Shown: piece by piece, positions 42,079 through 51,601 of the stretch
How positions within the stretch are numbered: position 1 is the stretch's first letter
How the letters are laid out: every line of letters starts with the position of its first letter
Source: Mycobacteriales bacterium
GTDB taxonomy: Bacteria; Actinomycetota; Actinomycetes; BP-191
DNA length: 64,000 nt
Reading direction: 5' to 3'
Assembly: GCA_035714365.1 (NCBI GenBank)
Contig: DASTMB010000037.1
Location: forward strand, 62,001-126,000
Position numbers and translations under genes: made by a program
Notes under the pieces: model-generated
Seen by the model: the letters and a program-made list of their open reading frames with translations, nothing else
Database searches by the model: none
What the model was told of the DNA's origin: nothing

Positions 42079-43130
42079 GCCGGGTGGGTGCCGACGAGGC
42101 GGGCGGTGCCGGTGCCGGCGACGACGCGGCCCGCGGCCCAGGCGTGGACGCCGTGGCGGGTCAGCACCGCGACCGCCCGGTCCTCGTCCTCGGGGCGGAC
42201 CAGCGCCACCATGCCGACGCCGTTGTTGAACGTCCGCTCCAGCTCCGCCTCCTGCACCCCGCCGCGTTCGGCGATGAACCGGAACAGCGTCGGCAACGCC
42301 CACGTCCCCCGGTCCAGCTCGGCGTCGAGGCCCTCGGGGACGACGCGGGCGATGTTCGAGGCGAGGCCGCCGCCGGTGATGTGCGCGAACGCGTGCACCT
42401 CGACCTCCTCGACCAGCGCGAGGCACTGCCGCGCGTAGATCCGGGTCGGGGTCAGCAGGCACTCGCCGAGCGTCGTCTCCAGCTCCTCGACGTACCGGTC
42501 CAGCCGCATCCGGGCGGCGCCGAGGAGGGCGTGGCGGACCAGCGCGTAGCCGTTGCTGTGCAGGCCGGACGACGCCATCGCGACGATCACGTCGCCCTCG
42601 CGGACCCGGTCGCTGCCGAGCACCTCGTCGGCCTCGACCACGCCGACGCCGGTCGCGGCCAGGTCATACGCGTGGTCGTCCATGATCCCGGGGTGCTCGG
42701 CGGTCTCGCCGCCGATGAGCGCGCACCGCGCCTGCCGGCACCCCTCGGCGATGCCGCCGACGATCTCGGCCATGCGCTCCGGAACGACCTTGCCGCAGGC
42801 GATGTAGTCGAGCAGGAACAGCGGCTCCGCGCCGCAGACGACCAGGTCGTCGACGACCATCGCGACCAGGTCGATGCCGACCGTGTCGTGGCGGTCCATC
42901 GCCTGCGCGACGGCGAGCTTGGTGCCGACGCCGTCGGTGCTGCTGGCCAGCAACGGCTTCCGGTACTTCGCGGTGTCCAGCGCGAAGAGCCCGGCGAAGC
43001 CGCCGAGGTCGCCGACGACCTCGGGCCGGGTCGCCTTCGCGACCTTCGCCTTCATCAGCTCGACGGCGCGCTCGCCCGCCTCGACGTCCACGCCGGCGGC
43101 GGCGTAGGTGGCCCGGCCCTCGATGTTCAT
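42075..43130 (-). CDS. purM: Phosphoribosylaminoimidazole synthetase (AIR synthetase)
   Basis: The 351-residue enzyme closes the imidazole ring of FGAM with ATP to give AIR, the fifth step of purine synthesis. Family motifs are YAAAGVDVEAGERAVELMK, LLASSTDGVGTKLAVA, GIDLVAMVVDDLVVCGAEPL, LIGGETAEHPGIM and FAHITGGGLASNIARV. It lies downstream of purF on the same strand with 52 nt between them, and is probably co-transcribed with it. Confidence 0.97.
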   Translation of the reverse strand: MNIEGRATYAAAGVDVEAGERAVELMKAKVAKATRPEVVGDLGGFAGLFALDTAKYRKPLLASSTDGVGTKLAVAQAMDRHDTVGIDLVAMVVDDLVVCGAEPLFLLDYIACGKVVPERMAEIVGGIAEGCRQARCALIGGETAEHPGIMDDHAYDLAATGVGVVEADEVLGSDRVREGDVIVAMASSGLHSNGYALVRHALLGAARMRLDRYVEELETTLGECLLTPTRIYARQCLALVEEVEVHAFAHITGGGLASNIARVVPEGLDAELDRGTWALPTLFRFIAERGGVQEAELERTFNNGVGMVALVRPEDEDRAVAVLTRHGVHAWAAGRVVAGTGTARLVGTHPA

Positions 43131-43182
43131 GACGGGGCCCCCGCGGCGGCGCGAGCGCGGCGAGCGGCGTCGTGGGGTGTTT

Positions 43183-44700
43183 TCACGGTCGGGCCAGGGC
43201 GCCGGTGGCGCCGTACCCCTCCAGCAGGGAGTCGGGGCCGGGGTCGCCGCCGTTCATCCCCTCGAGGAGGTGCTTGCCGAGCTGCTCCTCGGACGGCAGC
43301 TCGATCGGGTACGAGCCGTCGAAGCAGGCGCTGCACAGCCGCTCGCCCGGCAGCGTCGTCGCCTGGATCAGCCCGTCGAGCGATACGTACGCGAGCGAGT
43401 CGGCGCCGATGTGGGCGCGGATCTCCTCGAGCGTGGCGGCGTTGGCGATCAGCTCGGCCTTGGTCGCGAAGTCGATGCCGTAGAAGCACGGCCACTTCAC
43501 CGGCGGCGAGGAGATCCGGACGTGGATCTCGCGGGCACCGGCCTCGCGCAGCATCCGAACCTGGGCGCGCTGGGTGTTGCCGCGCACGATCGAGTCGTCG
43601 ACGACGACCAGGCTCTTGCCGCGGACGATGTCGCGGACCGGGTTGAGCTTCAGCCGGATGCCGAGCTGCCGGATCGTGTCCGACGGCTGGATGAACGTCC
43701 GGCCGACGTAGCGGTTCTTGACCAGGCCCTCGCCGTACGGGATGCCGCTCTGCTCGGCGTAGCCGATCGCGGCCGGGCCGCCCGACTCGGGCACCGGCAT
43801 CACCAGGTCGGCGCCCTCGGCGGGCGCCTCGCGGGCGAGCTGGCGGCCGACCTCGACGCGGGTGGCGTGCACGCCGCGCCCGGCGATGGTGGTGTCCGGC
43901 CGGGCGAGGTACACGTACTCGAACAGGCAGCCCTTCGGCTGCGCCGGCGCCCAGGTGCGGGTGCGCACGCCCTCGCTGTCGATCGCGACCAGCTCGCCCG
44001 GCTCGATCTCGCGCAGGAACGACGCGCCGACGATGTCCAGCGCGGCCGTCTCGCTCGCCACGACCCAGCCGCGTTCGAGGCGGCCCAGCACGAGGGGGCG
44101 GACGCCGTTGCGGTCGCGGGCGGCGTAGAGGGTGCGCTCGTCCATGAACACCAGCGAGAACGCGCCCCGCAGCCGCGGCAGCACCTCCACCGCCGCCTCC
44201 TCGAGGGAGACGTCGGGGTTGGCGGCGAGCAGCGTCGTGATCAGGTCGCTGTCGGTCGTGGCGCCCATGTCGTCCTTGGCGCCGCCGGCGAGCTCGCGGT
44301 TGAGCTGGTGGGTGTTGGTGAGGTTGCCGTTGTGGCCGAGCGCGATGCTGCCGTGCCCGCCGTGGATCTGCTTGAACGACGGCTGCGCGTTCTCGTACGT
44401 GCACGAGCCGGTGGTCGAGTACCGGGTGTGGCCGATGGCGAGGCCGCCGGACAGCGAGGCCAGCGTCGACTCGTCGAAGACCTGGGCGACCAGCCCGAGG
44501 TCCTTGTAGACGATGACGTTGCGGAAGTCGCTGACGGCGATGCCCGCCGCCTCCTGGCCCCGGTGCTGGAGGGCGTAGAGGCCGTAGTACGTGAGCTTGG
44601 CGACCTCCTCCCCGGGTGCCCAGACACCGAAGACGCCGCAGGCATCCTTGGGGGGCTGCTCGTCGGGGATCGGCTCGTTCGACGGGTGGCGGTCGGCCAC
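43183..44700 (-). CDS. purF: Amidophosphoribosyltransferase
   Basis: The GTG at 44700 has GAGGAG upstream and gives 505 residues. The enzyme makes phosphoribosylamine from PRPP and glutamine, the committed purine step. A 20-residue propeptide precedes the nucleophile C21 (DACGVFGVWA). The glutaminase domain has LQHRGQEAAGIAV and HNGNLTNTHQL. The PRTase domain has the PRPP loop VVVDDSIVRGNTQ, and FYGIDFATKAELIA follows. Cys residues near the C-terminus (LCSACFDGSYP) match the iron-sulfur type of Bacillus and actinomycetes. Confidence 0.97.
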   Translation of the reverse strand: MADRHPSNEPIPDEQPPKDACGVFGVWAPGEEVAKLTYYGLYALQHRGQEAAGIAVSDFRNVIVYKDLGLVAQVFDESTLASLSGGLAIGHTRYSTTGSCTYENAQPSFKQIHGGHGSIALGHNGNLTNTHQLNRELAGGAKDDMGATTDSDLITTLLAANPDVSLEEAAVEVLPRLRGAFSLVFMDERTLYAARDRNGVRPLVLGRLERGWVVASETAALDIVGASFLREIEPGELVAIDSEGVRTRTWAPAQPKGCLFEYVYLARPDTTIAGRGVHATRVEVGRQLAREAPAEGADLVMPVPESGGPAAIGYAEQSGIPYGEGLVKNRYVGRTFIQPSDTIRQLGIRLKLNPVRDIVRGKSLVVVDDSIVRGNTQRAQVRMLREAGAREIHVRISSPPVKWPCFYGIDFATKAELIANAATLEEIRAHIGADSLAYVSLDGLIQATTLPGERLCSACFDGSYPIELPSEEQLGKHLLEGMNGGDPGPDSLLEGYGATGALARP

Positions 44701-44741
44701 TCGGCGCTCCTCGTGTCGCGGGCGGGGAAGCCGTGCGGTTC

Positions 44742-44747
44742 AGTGTA
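44742..44747 (-). promoter_or_regulatory. -10 box of purF
   Basis: TACACT on the minus strand would start transcription near 44735 and give a leader of about 35 nt with GAGGAG before the GTG. No purine riboswitch-like structure is evident in this short leader. Confidence 0.4.
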
Positions 44748-44771
44748 CCGAGTCCCGGGTAGAGGTTGGGG

Positions 44772-45071
44772 TCAGACCTGCCGATCCCACCACTTCGCCC
44801 GGTCCTCGACCCACTCCCAGAACCACCCGGGCAGCGTGCCGTCGTGGTCGAACTCGAAGCGTTCCTGCTCGGAGAACCGCTCCGCCGCCTCGGTGACCGC
44901 GCTCATGATCGACGCGCGGCCCCGCCGCTCGATGCGCGCCCCCTCGTACATCTTGACGACGTCGCGCGGGCGCGCCCAGGCCCGCCACAGCCAGTAGAAG
45001 CGCCCCCTGGCCCGCCGCTCCGCCTGCGGGCGCACCGCCTCGAGCACGCGCCGTTCGAACGGCTCGGTCAC
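44772..45071 (-). CDS. Small unknown protein, paralogue of its neighbour
   Basis: The 99-residue protein starts at a GTG that overlaps the neighbour's stop by GTGA. It reads RVLEAVRPQAERRARGRFYW, then FDHDGTLPGWFWEWVEDRAK. The adjacent 85-residue protein has [20 protein letters not shown] and [15 protein letters not shown] at the same places, so the pair arose by tandem duplication. Both are cytoplasmic, helical and rich in Arg and Trp. No function is known to me. Confidence 0.75.
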   Translation of the reverse strand: MTEPFERRVLEAVRPQAERRARGRFYWLWRAWARPRDVVKMYEGARIERRGRASIMSAVTEAAERFSEQERFEFDHDGTLPGWFWEWVEDRAKWWDRQV

Positions 45072-45325
45072 CGCAGCACCTTCTCCCAGAACCCGGCCGG
45101 CAGCGTCCCGTCGCGCTCGAACGCCGCCCGCTCCCCCTCCGTGAACGCCGCCGCGGCGGCGGCCACGGCGCGTTCGACCGCGACCGGGTCCTTCCGCCGC
45201 GTGGGCGTCCACCGGTCGCGCGGGATCGCCGCGAACAGCACGCTGGTCACGTAGTAGAGGGGGCCGCGGGTGCGCCGGTCGATCTCCGGCCGCAGCGCCG
45301 CGACGACGCGTTCGGGGAACGTCAT
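45068..45325 (-). CDS. Small unknown protein, paralogue of its neighbour
   Basis: The 85-residue protein begins [20 protein letters not shown] at an ATG that overlaps the preceding stop by ATGA. The C-terminal motif is [14 protein letters not shown], shared with the 99-residue neighbour. A middle segment ([16 protein letters not shown]) is moderately hydrophobic but short for a membrane helix. It sits between the sterol-carrier-like gene and its paralogue in one translation-coupled run from purL. Confidence 0.75.
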   Translation of the reverse strand: MTFPERVVAALRPEIDRRTRGPLYYVTSVLFAAIPRDRWTPTRRKDPVAVERAVAAAAAAFTEGERAAFERDGTLPAGFWEKVLR

Positions 45326-46110
45326 CCGATCACCGGCAGCAGCCCGGTCAGGTCGGCGCGCTCGCCGGACGCCGAGACGCGCCCGGTGGCGACCGCCTCC
45401 GCGAACGCCAGCCGTCCCGACGCCAGCTCCACGAACGTCACCGCGTCGGCCTCCACGACGTTCGGCGGGGTGCCGCGGGTGTGCCGCGGCCCGGCGACGC
45501 ACTGCACGGCCACGTGCCCCGGCACCCGGACCTCGACGGAGCGGCCGGGCGCGGCGCGTTCGAGGAGCGCGGCGAGGATGCGGACGACGACCCGCAACGC
45601 CGCGGGGTCCGGCGTCTCCGGCACGCCGGTCGCGGCGCGCAGGTCCAGGCCGTGCACGACGCCCTCGACGCAGCGGGTGACGAGGAAGTCGCCGAACGGC
45701 AGCGACCCGAGCCGTGCCTTCGCGACCGTGTGCGCGAGGTCGGCGCCGTCGAGCGCGGCGAGCGCGCCGGCGGCCATGGTGTCGAGCTCCGCGCGCAGGT
45801 CGGCGGGCGAACGCCCGGCCGCGACGTCGGCGGCGCGGCGGGCGACGTCGGGGGCGACGGTGACCATCGACGTGAGGTAGCGGACGACGTCGGTCTCGGC
45901 CCGGCCGGGCGCGGCGGAGGCGGCGTAGCGGGTGACCGCCTCGGCGGTGCGGGCGGTGTGCGCGACCAGCTCGGCGACCGTCCACTCCCCGAGCCGGGTC
46001 GGGCGGGTGAACGCCTCGTCCGGCAGGCCGGCGACCGCCGCGCGCAGCAGCGTGTACTGGCCGCGCACGCCCTCGCGCGCGTCCTCGTGGGCCGGCAGCC
46101 GCAGCGGCAT
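45322..46110 (-). CDS. Maleylpyruvate-isomerase-like/sterol carrier family protein
   Basis: The 262-residue protein starts at an ATG that shares one base with the purL stop. The N-terminal DinB-like helical bundle reads [20 protein letters not shown], then [20 protein letters not shown], typical of mycothiol-dependent isomerase-like proteins, with His in LVAHTAR. The C-terminal part (about 165-262) resembles an SCP2-type lipid-binding fold. Actinomycetes often carry this gene directly after purL. The substrate is unknown and a role in purine synthesis is not shown. Confidence 0.82.
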   Translation of the reverse strand: MPLRLPAHEDAREGVRGQYTLLRAAVAGLPDEAFTRPTRLGEWTVAELVAHTARTAEAVTRYAASAAPGRAETDVVRYLTSMVTVAPDVARRAADVAAGRSPADLRAELDTMAAGALAALDGADLAHTVAKARLGSLPFGDFLVTRCVEGVVHGLDLRAATGVPETPDPAALRVVVRILAALLERAAPGRSVEVRVPGHVAVQCVAGPRHTRGTPPNVVEADAVTFVELASGRLAFAEAVATGRVSASGERADLTGLLPVIG

Positions 46111-48317
46111 CAGCCGAACAGCCGCGGCAGCGTGCCCTCCCACGCCGCCCGCAGCTCGGCCAGCGGGACGGTGAACTGCCCCTGCACCTCCAGCTCGTCG
46201 CCGACCACGACGCCGATCCGGGCGCACGGGAAGCCGCGCACGTCGCACATCTCGGTGAACCGCAGCTCCTCGCTGCGCGGCACCGCGACGACCGCGCGCG
46301 CCGCCGACTCCGAGAACAGCCAGACGAACGGGTCGACCCCGTCCGGCGGCACGATCCGCGCGCCGTGCCCGCCGCGCAGGCAGGACTCGACCAGCGCCTG
46401 CGCCAGCCCGCCGTCGGCGAGGTCGTGGGCGGCGGTCAGCATGCCGTCGCGGGAGCCGGCGACGAGGATCTCCGCCAGCGCGCGCTCGGCGGCGAAGTCG
46501 ACGCGCGGCGGCTGCCCGCCGAGGTGCCGGTGCACCGCCCACGCCCACTCCGACCCGCCGAACTCGTCGCGCGTCTCGCCGAGCAGCAGCAGCGCGTCGC
46601 CCTCGTCGCTGAACGCCATCGGCGTGCGGCGGGCGACGTCGTCGAGGACGCCGAGGATGCCGACGACCGGCGTCGGGTTGATCGCGACGTCGCCGGTCTG
46701 GTTGTAGAACGACACGTTCCCGCCGATGACCGGCGTGCCCATCGCGGCGCAGCCGTCGGCGAGGCCGCGCACCGCCTCCGCGAACTGCCACATCACCTCG
46801 GGGTCCTCCGGCGAGCCGAAGTTCAGGCAGTCGGTGGCGGCGATGGGCGTGGCGCCGGTGGCCGCGACGTTGCGGCAGGCCTCGGCGAGCGCGAGCTGGG
46901 CGCCGGCGTACGGGTCCAGCCGGGTGTAGCGGCCGTTGCCGTCGAGGCTGAGCGCGACGCCGGACCCGCTCTCGGTCAGCCGCACCACGCCGGCGTCCTC
47001 CGGCGGGGCGAGCACGGTGTTGCCCTGCACGTAGCGGTCGTACTGGTCGGTGACCCAGCGCTTGGACGCGAGGTTCGGCGAGGCGACGAGCGCCAGCAGC
47101 GTCGCGCGCAGCTCGTCGCCCGTCGCCGGCCGGGGGAGGCGGTCCGGCGTGTCCGCCCGCAACGCGTCCAGGTCGCGCGGGCGGGCCGTCGGCCGCTCGT
47201 AGACCGGGCCCTCGTCGGCCAGCGCGCGGGGCGGCACGTCGACCACGACCTCGCCGTGCCAGGTGATGACCAGCCGGTCGCCGGAGGTGACCTCGCCGAT
47301 CGGCGTCGCCAGCGCGCCCCAGCGGCGGCAGGTCGCCAGCACCTCGTCCAGGTGCTCCGGCCGCACGATCGCGAGCATCCGCTCCTGCGACTCGCTCGCC
47401 AGCACCTCGGTCGCCGTCATCGACGGCTCGCGCAACGGCACCCGGTCCAGCTCGACCCGCATCCCGCCCGATCCCTTGGCGGCGGTCTCGCTCGTCGCGC
47501 AGGTGAGGCCCGCGCCGCCGAGGTCCTGGATGCCGGTGACCAGGCGGCGTTCGTAGAGCTCCAGGCAGCACTCGATGAGGACCTTCTCGGTGAACGGGTC
47601 GCCCACCTGGACCGCGGGCCGCCGCGACTCGCTGCCCTCCTCGAACGTCGCGCTGGCCAGCACGCTCACGCCGCCGATGCCGTCGCGGCCGGTCTTCGCG
47701 CCGATCAGCACGACGACGTTCCCCTCGCCGGTGGCGGCCGCGAGGTGCAGCCGCTCGACGGGCAGCACGCCGAGGCAGAGGGCGTTGACGAGCGGGTTGC
47801 CGGCGTAGGACGGGTCGAACGCGATCTCGCCGCCGACGTTGGGCAGGCCGAGGCAGTTGCCGTAGCCGCCGACGCCGGCGACGACGCCGTCGACCAGGCC
47901 GCGCGTGCCCGGCGCCTCCGCGTCGCCGAACCGCAGCGAGTCCATCACCGCCACCGGCCGCGCGCCCATCGCGAGGATGTCGCGGACGATGCCGCCGACG
48001 CCGGTCGCCGCGCCCTGGTACGGCTCCACGAAGCTCGGGTGGTTGTGGCTCTCCACCTTGAACGTCACCGCGAGGCCGTCGCCCACGTCGATCACGCCGG
48101 CGTTCTCCCCGATGCCGGCGAGCACCCGCGGGTGCTCGACCGCCGCGTCGCCGAACCGGCGCAGGTGGACCTTGCTGCTCTTGTACGAGCAGTGCTCGCT
48201 CCACATGATCGAGAACATCGCCAGCTCCTCGTCCGTCGGCCGGCGGCCGAGGATGTCGAGGATGCGGGCGTACTCGTCGTCCTTGAGGCCGAGCTCGGCG
48301 TAGGGCTGCGTGTCCAC
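46110..48317 (-). CDS. purL: FGAM synthase subunit PurL (small type)
   Basis: The 735-residue protein is the synthetase subunit of the three-part PurLQS complex. It converts FGAR to FGAM with ATP and ammonia supplied by PurQ. It has [18 protein letters not shown] with catalytic H42, then [37 protein letters not shown] and [13 protein letters not shown]. The start is a GTG 6 nt after a TAGGCT box that overlaps the stop of the upstream membrane-protein gene, so translation is probably leaderless. Confidence 0.97.
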   Translation of the reverse strand: MDTQPYAELGLKDDEYARILDILGRRPTDEELAMFSIMWSEHCSYKSSKVHLRRFGDAAVEHPRVLAGIGENAGVIDVGDGLAVTFKVESHNHPSFVEPYQGAATGVGGIVRDILAMGARPVAVMDSLRFGDAEAPGTRGLVDGVVAGVGGYGNCLGLPNVGGEIAFDPSYAGNPLVNALCLGVLPVERLHLAAATGEGNVVVLIGAKTGRDGIGGVSVLASATFEEGSESRRPAVQVGDPFTEKVLIECCLELYERRLVTGIQDLGGAGLTCATSETAAKGSGGMRVELDRVPLREPSMTATEVLASESQERMLAIVRPEHLDEVLATCRRWGALATPIGEVTSGDRLVITWHGEVVVDVPPRALADEGPVYERPTARPRDLDALRADTPDRLPRPATGDELRATLLALVASPNLASKRWVTDQYDRYVQGNTVLAPPEDAGVVRLTESGSGVALSLDGNGRYTRLDPYAGAQLALAEACRNVAATGATPIAATDCLNFGSPEDPEVMWQFAEAVRGLADGCAAMGTPVIGGNVSFYNQTGDVAINPTPVVGILGVLDDVARRTPMAFSDEGDALLLLGETRDEFGGSEWAWAVHRHLGGQPPRVDFAAERALAEILVAGSRDGMLTAAHDLADGGLAQALVESCLRGGHGARIVPPDGVDPFVWLFSESAARAVVAVPRSEELRFTEMCDVRGFPCARIGVVVGDELEVQGQFTVPLAELRAAWEGTLPRLFG

Positions 48318-48323
48318 GCCCCC

Positions 48324-48329
48324 AGCCTA
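48324..48329 (-). promoter_or_regulatory. -10 box of purL, overlapping an upstream stop codon
   Basis: TAGGCT is 6 nt upstream of the purL GTG. Its first three bases are the TAG stop of the YndJ-like gene. This allows leaderless expression of purL independent of read-through from purQ. Confidence 0.5.
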
Positions 48330-49121
48330 GAGGGGGTCCGGACCGGTCCGCCGCCAGCCGAGGACGCCGCAGAGGCCGACGCCGAGCGCGTTGGCGACGC
48401 CGTGCGTCGCCGCCATCTGCCGCAGCGTCGGGTGCGCGAAGCCCATCGCCTCGCCGGCCGCCCACCACATCGCGAACGCCATGGTCAGCGGCAGCGCGAG
48501 CGCCGCCACGACGAGGAACGCGTTGGGCCGCAGCCGCAGCAGCACCACCGACGTCGCGAGCAGCCCGCCGGTGAGCACCGTCGCCCCGGCCAGCTCGACG
48601 TACTCGCCGGTGAAGAACCCCACGAACGTCAGCGCCGTCCCCGCCGGCACCGCCCACGCGGCGACCGAGGCGGTCCGGCTGCCCGCCGCGCGCGCGGTGT
48701 GCGCCGCCACGAGCACCGCCGCGAACGCCGCGAAGTGGAAGTGCGCGACCGTCAGCCCGTGGATCGCGAGCGGGAACCCGGCCAGCTCCGCGCCGGCGCG
48801 TTCGGACAGCAGCGAGGACGCGGCGATCACCAGCGACGCCCCGGCGAACGCCGCCGCCATCTCCGCCGTGCCGAGGCGGCGTTCGCGCAGCAGCCGCAGC
48901 AGGGCGAGGACCGCGACGGCCGCGCAGCCGAGCGCGTACGGGACGGCCAGCGCGACCGCGAGCGGCCCGCGCGGCAGCAGCAGTGCCCAGCCGGCGGCGA
49001 GCGCGGCGGCCGGCCAGATCGGCACCAGCCGCCCGGCGCCGGGCGTGGCGAGCAGCCGCAGGCCGAGCGGCACGACCACCGCCATGCCGAGCACCGCGAG
49101 GACGCCGACGAGACCGGGCAC
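48327..49121 (-). CDS. YndJ-like integral membrane protein
   Basis: The 264-residue protein starts at a GTG at 49121, 6 nt after the purQ stop. It is hydrophobic throughout, with about eight predicted membrane helices. [20 protein letters not shown] and [20 protein letters not shown] are segments I associate with the YndJ family of unknown function. His residues within helices could bind a metal or act in proton transfer. It lies between purQ and purL in the same direction. Confidence 0.75.
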   Translation of the reverse strand: MPGLVGVLAVLGMAVVVPLGLRLLATPGAGRLVPIWPAAALAAGWALLLPRGPLAVALAVPYALGCAAVAVLALLRLLRERRLGTAEMAAAFAGASLVIAASSLLSERAGAELAGFPLAIHGLTVAHFHFAAFAAVLVAAHTARAAGSRTASVAAWAVPAGTALTFVGFFTGEYVELAGATVLTGGLLATSVVLLRLRPNAFLVVAALALPLTMAFAMWWAAGEAMGFAHPTLRQMAATHGVANALGVGLCGVLGWRRTGPDPL

Positions 49122-49127
49122 GGGGGG

Positions 49128-49808
49128 CTAGACGCGGGCGGTGAGGGTGTCGAGGACGCTGGTGAAGAAGCCGAGGCCGTCGGTGCCCGGGCCGGTCAGC
49201 GCCTCGACCGCGTGCTCGGGGTGCGGCATCAGGCCGACGACGTTGCCGGCCTCGTTGGCGATGCCCGCGATGTCGCGGAGGGAGCCGTTCGGGTTGCCGT
49301 CGAGGTAGCGCGCGACGACCCGGCCCTCGGCCTCCAGCGCGTCGAGGGTGCGCTCGTCCGCGTAGTACCGGCCCTCGCCGTTCTTGAGGACGATCGTCAC
49401 CTCCTGCCCCTCCGTGTACGCCGTCGTCCATGCGGTCTTCGCGCACTCGATGCGCAGCCGCTGGTCGAGGCAGGTGAAGCGGCGCTCGGCGTTGCGCAGC
49501 AGCGCGCCCGGCAGCAGGTGCGACTCGCAGAGGACCTGGAAGCCGTTGCAGATGCCGAGCACCGGGCCGCCGGCCCGCGCGTGCTCGATCACCGCCTCCA
49601 TCACCGGCGAGAACCGCGCGATCGCGCCGCAGCGCAGGTAGTCGCCGTAGGAGAACCCGCCCGGCAGCACCACCGCGTCGACCCCGTGCAACGACGCGTC
49701 CGCGTGCCACAGCGGCACCGCCTCGGCACCCGCGAGCGCCACGGCGCGCAGGGCGTCGCGGTCGTCGAGCGACCCGGGGAACGTCACGACGCCGACGCGG
49801 GCGGTCAT
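49128..49808 (-). CDS. purQ: FGAM synthase glutaminase subunit
   Basis: The ATG at 49808 has CAGGAG upstream and gives 226 residues. It is a class I glutamine amidotransferase that hydrolyses glutamine and passes ammonia to PurL. It has [20 protein letters not shown], the nucleophile C87 in [12 protein letters not shown], and the His-Glu pair in [10 protein letters not shown] longer upstream reading frame has no family similarity. Confidence 0.97.
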   Translation of the reverse strand: MTARVGVVTFPGSLDDRDALRAVALAGAEAVPLWHADASLHGVDAVVLPGGFSYGDYLRCGAIARFSPVMEAVIEHARAGGPVLGICNGFQVLCESHLLPGALLRNAERRFTCLDQRLRIECAKTAWTTAYTEGQEVTIVLKNGEGRYYADERTLDALEAEGRVVARYLDGNPNGSLRDIAGIANEAGNVVGLMPHPEHAVEALTGPGTDGLGFFTSVLDTLTARV

Positions 49809-49843
49809 GGCGGGGCTCCTGTCCGTGCGGAGGCGGTGACCCC

Positions 49844-49849
49844 AGGGTA
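49844..49849 (-). promoter_or_regulatory. -10 box of purQ
   Basis: TACCCT on the minus strand gives a start near 49837 and a leader of about 28 nt containing the CAGGAG ribosome binding site. Confidence 0.4.
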
Positions 49850-49944
49850 CCTGCCGCCCCGGGAGAAGACTCTGGACTCCGCGCCCGCGAGCCCCCACAA
49901 TCCCGGCAGAACGCCCCGCGCCCCCTACCCCGCCGAGGACCCCC

Positions 49945-50496
49945 GTGCCGCTCCGCCGAGCCGTCGCCGCCGCCGCGGTCGCCGTCGGCCTGCTCGCGGG
50001 CAGCGCCGCCGCCGACAGCAGCGTCGCGCTGGACGGGCGCAAGCGGGTGCGCGCGACGTTCCAGGGCACCGTCAGCAACGCCGCGGTGGCCGTCGGCCCG
50101 GACAGCGTCCGCATCGACGCCGACCCGACCGAGCCGCGGCCGAGCGACTGCGTGCCCGGCTCGTGCGACACCACCAAGCTGCGGCTGACGTTGCCGAAGG
50201 GGCACAGCAAGGGCTGGTTCGAGGTCAAGGTGACCGCGCCCCGGACGCTGCACCTGGCGCTCGCGGTCCTCGACGCGAAGAACCGCACCATGCAGTGGAC
50301 CGACCCGGTCGGCAACGGCCAGGTGGTCGGCGAGTGCTGCGGGACGATCCCGACGACGTACACGCTGACGCTGTCGAAGGCGCGGATGGACCCGGGGACG
50401 TACTCGATCGTCGTCTACGACCGGGGCGGCTTCGGCAGCTTCACCGGCACCGTCGACTTCCACGCGCTGCCGAAGGACCGGCCGCAGAAGCACTAG
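49945..50496 (+). CDS. Exported beta-rich protein (paralogue of 40211-40834)
   Basis: The GTG at 49945, after GAGGA, gives 183 residues with a signal peptide ending AGSAAA. The mature part has [38 protein letters not shown] and [17 protein letters not shown], matching the order of elements and Cys placement of the product at 40211-40834. A single PPC-like beta-sandwich is likely. It is inserted in the opposite orientation between purQ and purS. Function unknown. Confidence 0.75.
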   Translation: MPLRRAVAAAAVAVGLLAGSAAADSSVALDGRKRVRATFQGTVSNAAVAVGPDSVRIDADPTEPRPSDCVPGSCDTTKLRLTLPKGHSKGWFEVKVTAPRTLHLALAVLDAKNRTMQWTDPVGNGQVVGECCGTIPTTYTLTLSKARMDPGTYSIVVYDRGGFGSFTGTVDFHALPKDRPQKH

Positions 50497-50497
50497 C

Positions 50498-50515
50498 CCG
50501 GCTAGCGGTAGCCGG
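50498..50515. terminator. Bidirectional terminator hairpin
   Basis: CCGGCTA and TAGCCGG form a perfect 7-bp stem with a 4-nt loop between the convergent stops at 50496 and 50502. It overlaps the stop codon of the minus-strand gene. Confidence 0.55.
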
Positions 50516-51245
50516 CCGCCCGCAGCGCGGCCAGCGCCGCCGCGTCGCCGTCGTCCACGATCCGCTTCGCGTCCGTGCAGCCGCGGAACGCCTCGCTCCC
50601 CGGGATGTCCGCGCACGCCGCCAGCTCCACCTTGCGTGCCAGCAGCTCGTCCTCGGCGGTGAGGTCGGTGCTGCCCGCGTGCCAGAGCTCGTGCGCGAGC
50701 TCGGGCAGCAGGAACCCCTTGAACTGCCCGCCCCCGCGCAGGAACGCGTCGCTGACGAGGACGCGCGGCGGCGACCCCGCGACGGTCGTGGTGAGCTCGC
50801 CGGTGCGGCCGAAGTTGGCAAAGCTGACGACCGCGCCCTGCCGGGCCAGCAGCACGATCCGGTCGGCCAGCCGGGCGCCGTACGGGCCGACGCCGGCGAT
50901 CCGCTTGCACAGCCCGCGCAGCACCTCGGTGAGCAGCGGCCCGGTCTCCGGCCCGCCCTGCACCCGCAGCCCGCGCACCACGCCGCAGTCGACCGGCGCC
51001 AGCGGCGCCTCCGGCAGCGTCACCCGCCCCACCGTGTGCGACTGCTGGCCCGCGAGCGACGGGGAACGCCGCTCGTACAGCGGCTGCTCCGTGAACCGTG
51101 CGATGCCGACGACCGCGACCACCGCCACGGCGACGAACGCCACCAGCGCCACGACGGCGCCGATCGCGAACCACCGCGGCAGCCTCGGCCACGGGCGCTT
51201 GACCGCCGGCCGCCGCCCCTGTCCGACGAGGGGCGGCTCGGTCAC
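50502..51245 (-). CDS. Membrane-anchored HExxH protein, putative zinc metallopeptidase
   Basis: The GTG at 51245 overlaps the purS stop by GTGA and gives 247 residues. A Pro/Arg-rich N-terminus is followed by one membrane helix (about 25-48) and an extracytoplasmic domain. That domain holds [19 protein letters not shown], an HExxH zinc motif with a nearby acidic helix ([19 protein letters not shown]) that could give the third ligand. Cys pairs (VDCGVVRG with [14 protein letters not shown] with RGCTDAK) suggest disulfides. It could be a peptidase or an inactive relative. Its place between purS and purQ is unexpected. Confidence 0.65.
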   Translation of the reverse strand: MTEPPLVGQGRRPAVKRPWPRLPRWFAIGAVVALVAFVAVAVVAVVGIARFTEQPLYERRSPSLAGQQSHTVGRVTLPEAPLAPVDCGVVRGLRVQGGPETGPLLTEVLRGLCKRIAGVGPYGARLADRIVLLARQGAVVSFANFGRTGELTTTVAGSPPRVLVSDAFLRGGGQFKGFLLPELAHELWHAGSTDLTAEDELLARKVELAACADIPGSEAFRGCTDAKRIVDDGDAAALAALRAAGYR

Positions 51246-51487
51246 CCCTCGACCTTGACCGTGAAGTCCTCGATGACCGGGTTGGCGAGCAGCTTCTCCG
51301 CCATGGCGCGGACGTCGGCGAGGCGGGTGTCGTCGACGTCGCCGTCGACGTCGATCTCGAAGTGCTTGCCGACGCGCACGCCCCGGACGCCGGTGAAGCC
51401 GAGGCTCGGCAGCGCGTTCGCGACCGCCTGACCCTGCGGGTCGAGGATCTCCGGCTTCAGGGTGACGTCGACGACGACGCGCGGCAC
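51242..51487 (-). CDS. purS: FGAM synthase subunit PurS
   Basis: The 81-residue protein starts at a GTG at 51487 with TAGGGAG upstream. PurS dimers bridge PurQ and PurL and help form the ammonia channel. The family pattern is clear: [40 protein letters not shown] and [20 protein letters not shown]. Confidence 0.95.
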   Translation of the reverse strand: MPRVVVDVTLKPEILDPQGQAVANALPSLGFTGVRGVRVGKHFEIDVDGDVDDTRLADVRAMAEKLLANPVIEDFTVKVEG

Positions 51488-51530
51488 GGCGGGCTCCCTA
51501 CGGGGGTCGGCGGTACGCCAACCCTACCGG

Positions 51531-51536
51531 GCGCCG
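51531..51536 (-). promoter_or_regulatory. -10 box of purS
   Basis: TAGGGT on the minus strand places the transcription start near 51524, with a leader of about 37 nt before the purS GTG. Confidence 0.4.
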
Positions 51537-51601
51537 CCGTAAGGGCAGCGGGTCCTGGACGTGTAGTGGGAGCCACGACCGCTCGTCCCCGGGAGGAACC
51601 C

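Noticed and set aside
44701-44771. Purine riboswitch before purF
   Set aside because: The leader is about 35 nt and lacks the three-way junction core and conserved loops of purine riboswitches.
46365-51431. Long plus-strand open frame (1,688 codons) across purL, purQ and purS
   Set aside because: It lies antisense to three certain pur genes and has low-complexity Arg/Ala composition with no recognisable motif.
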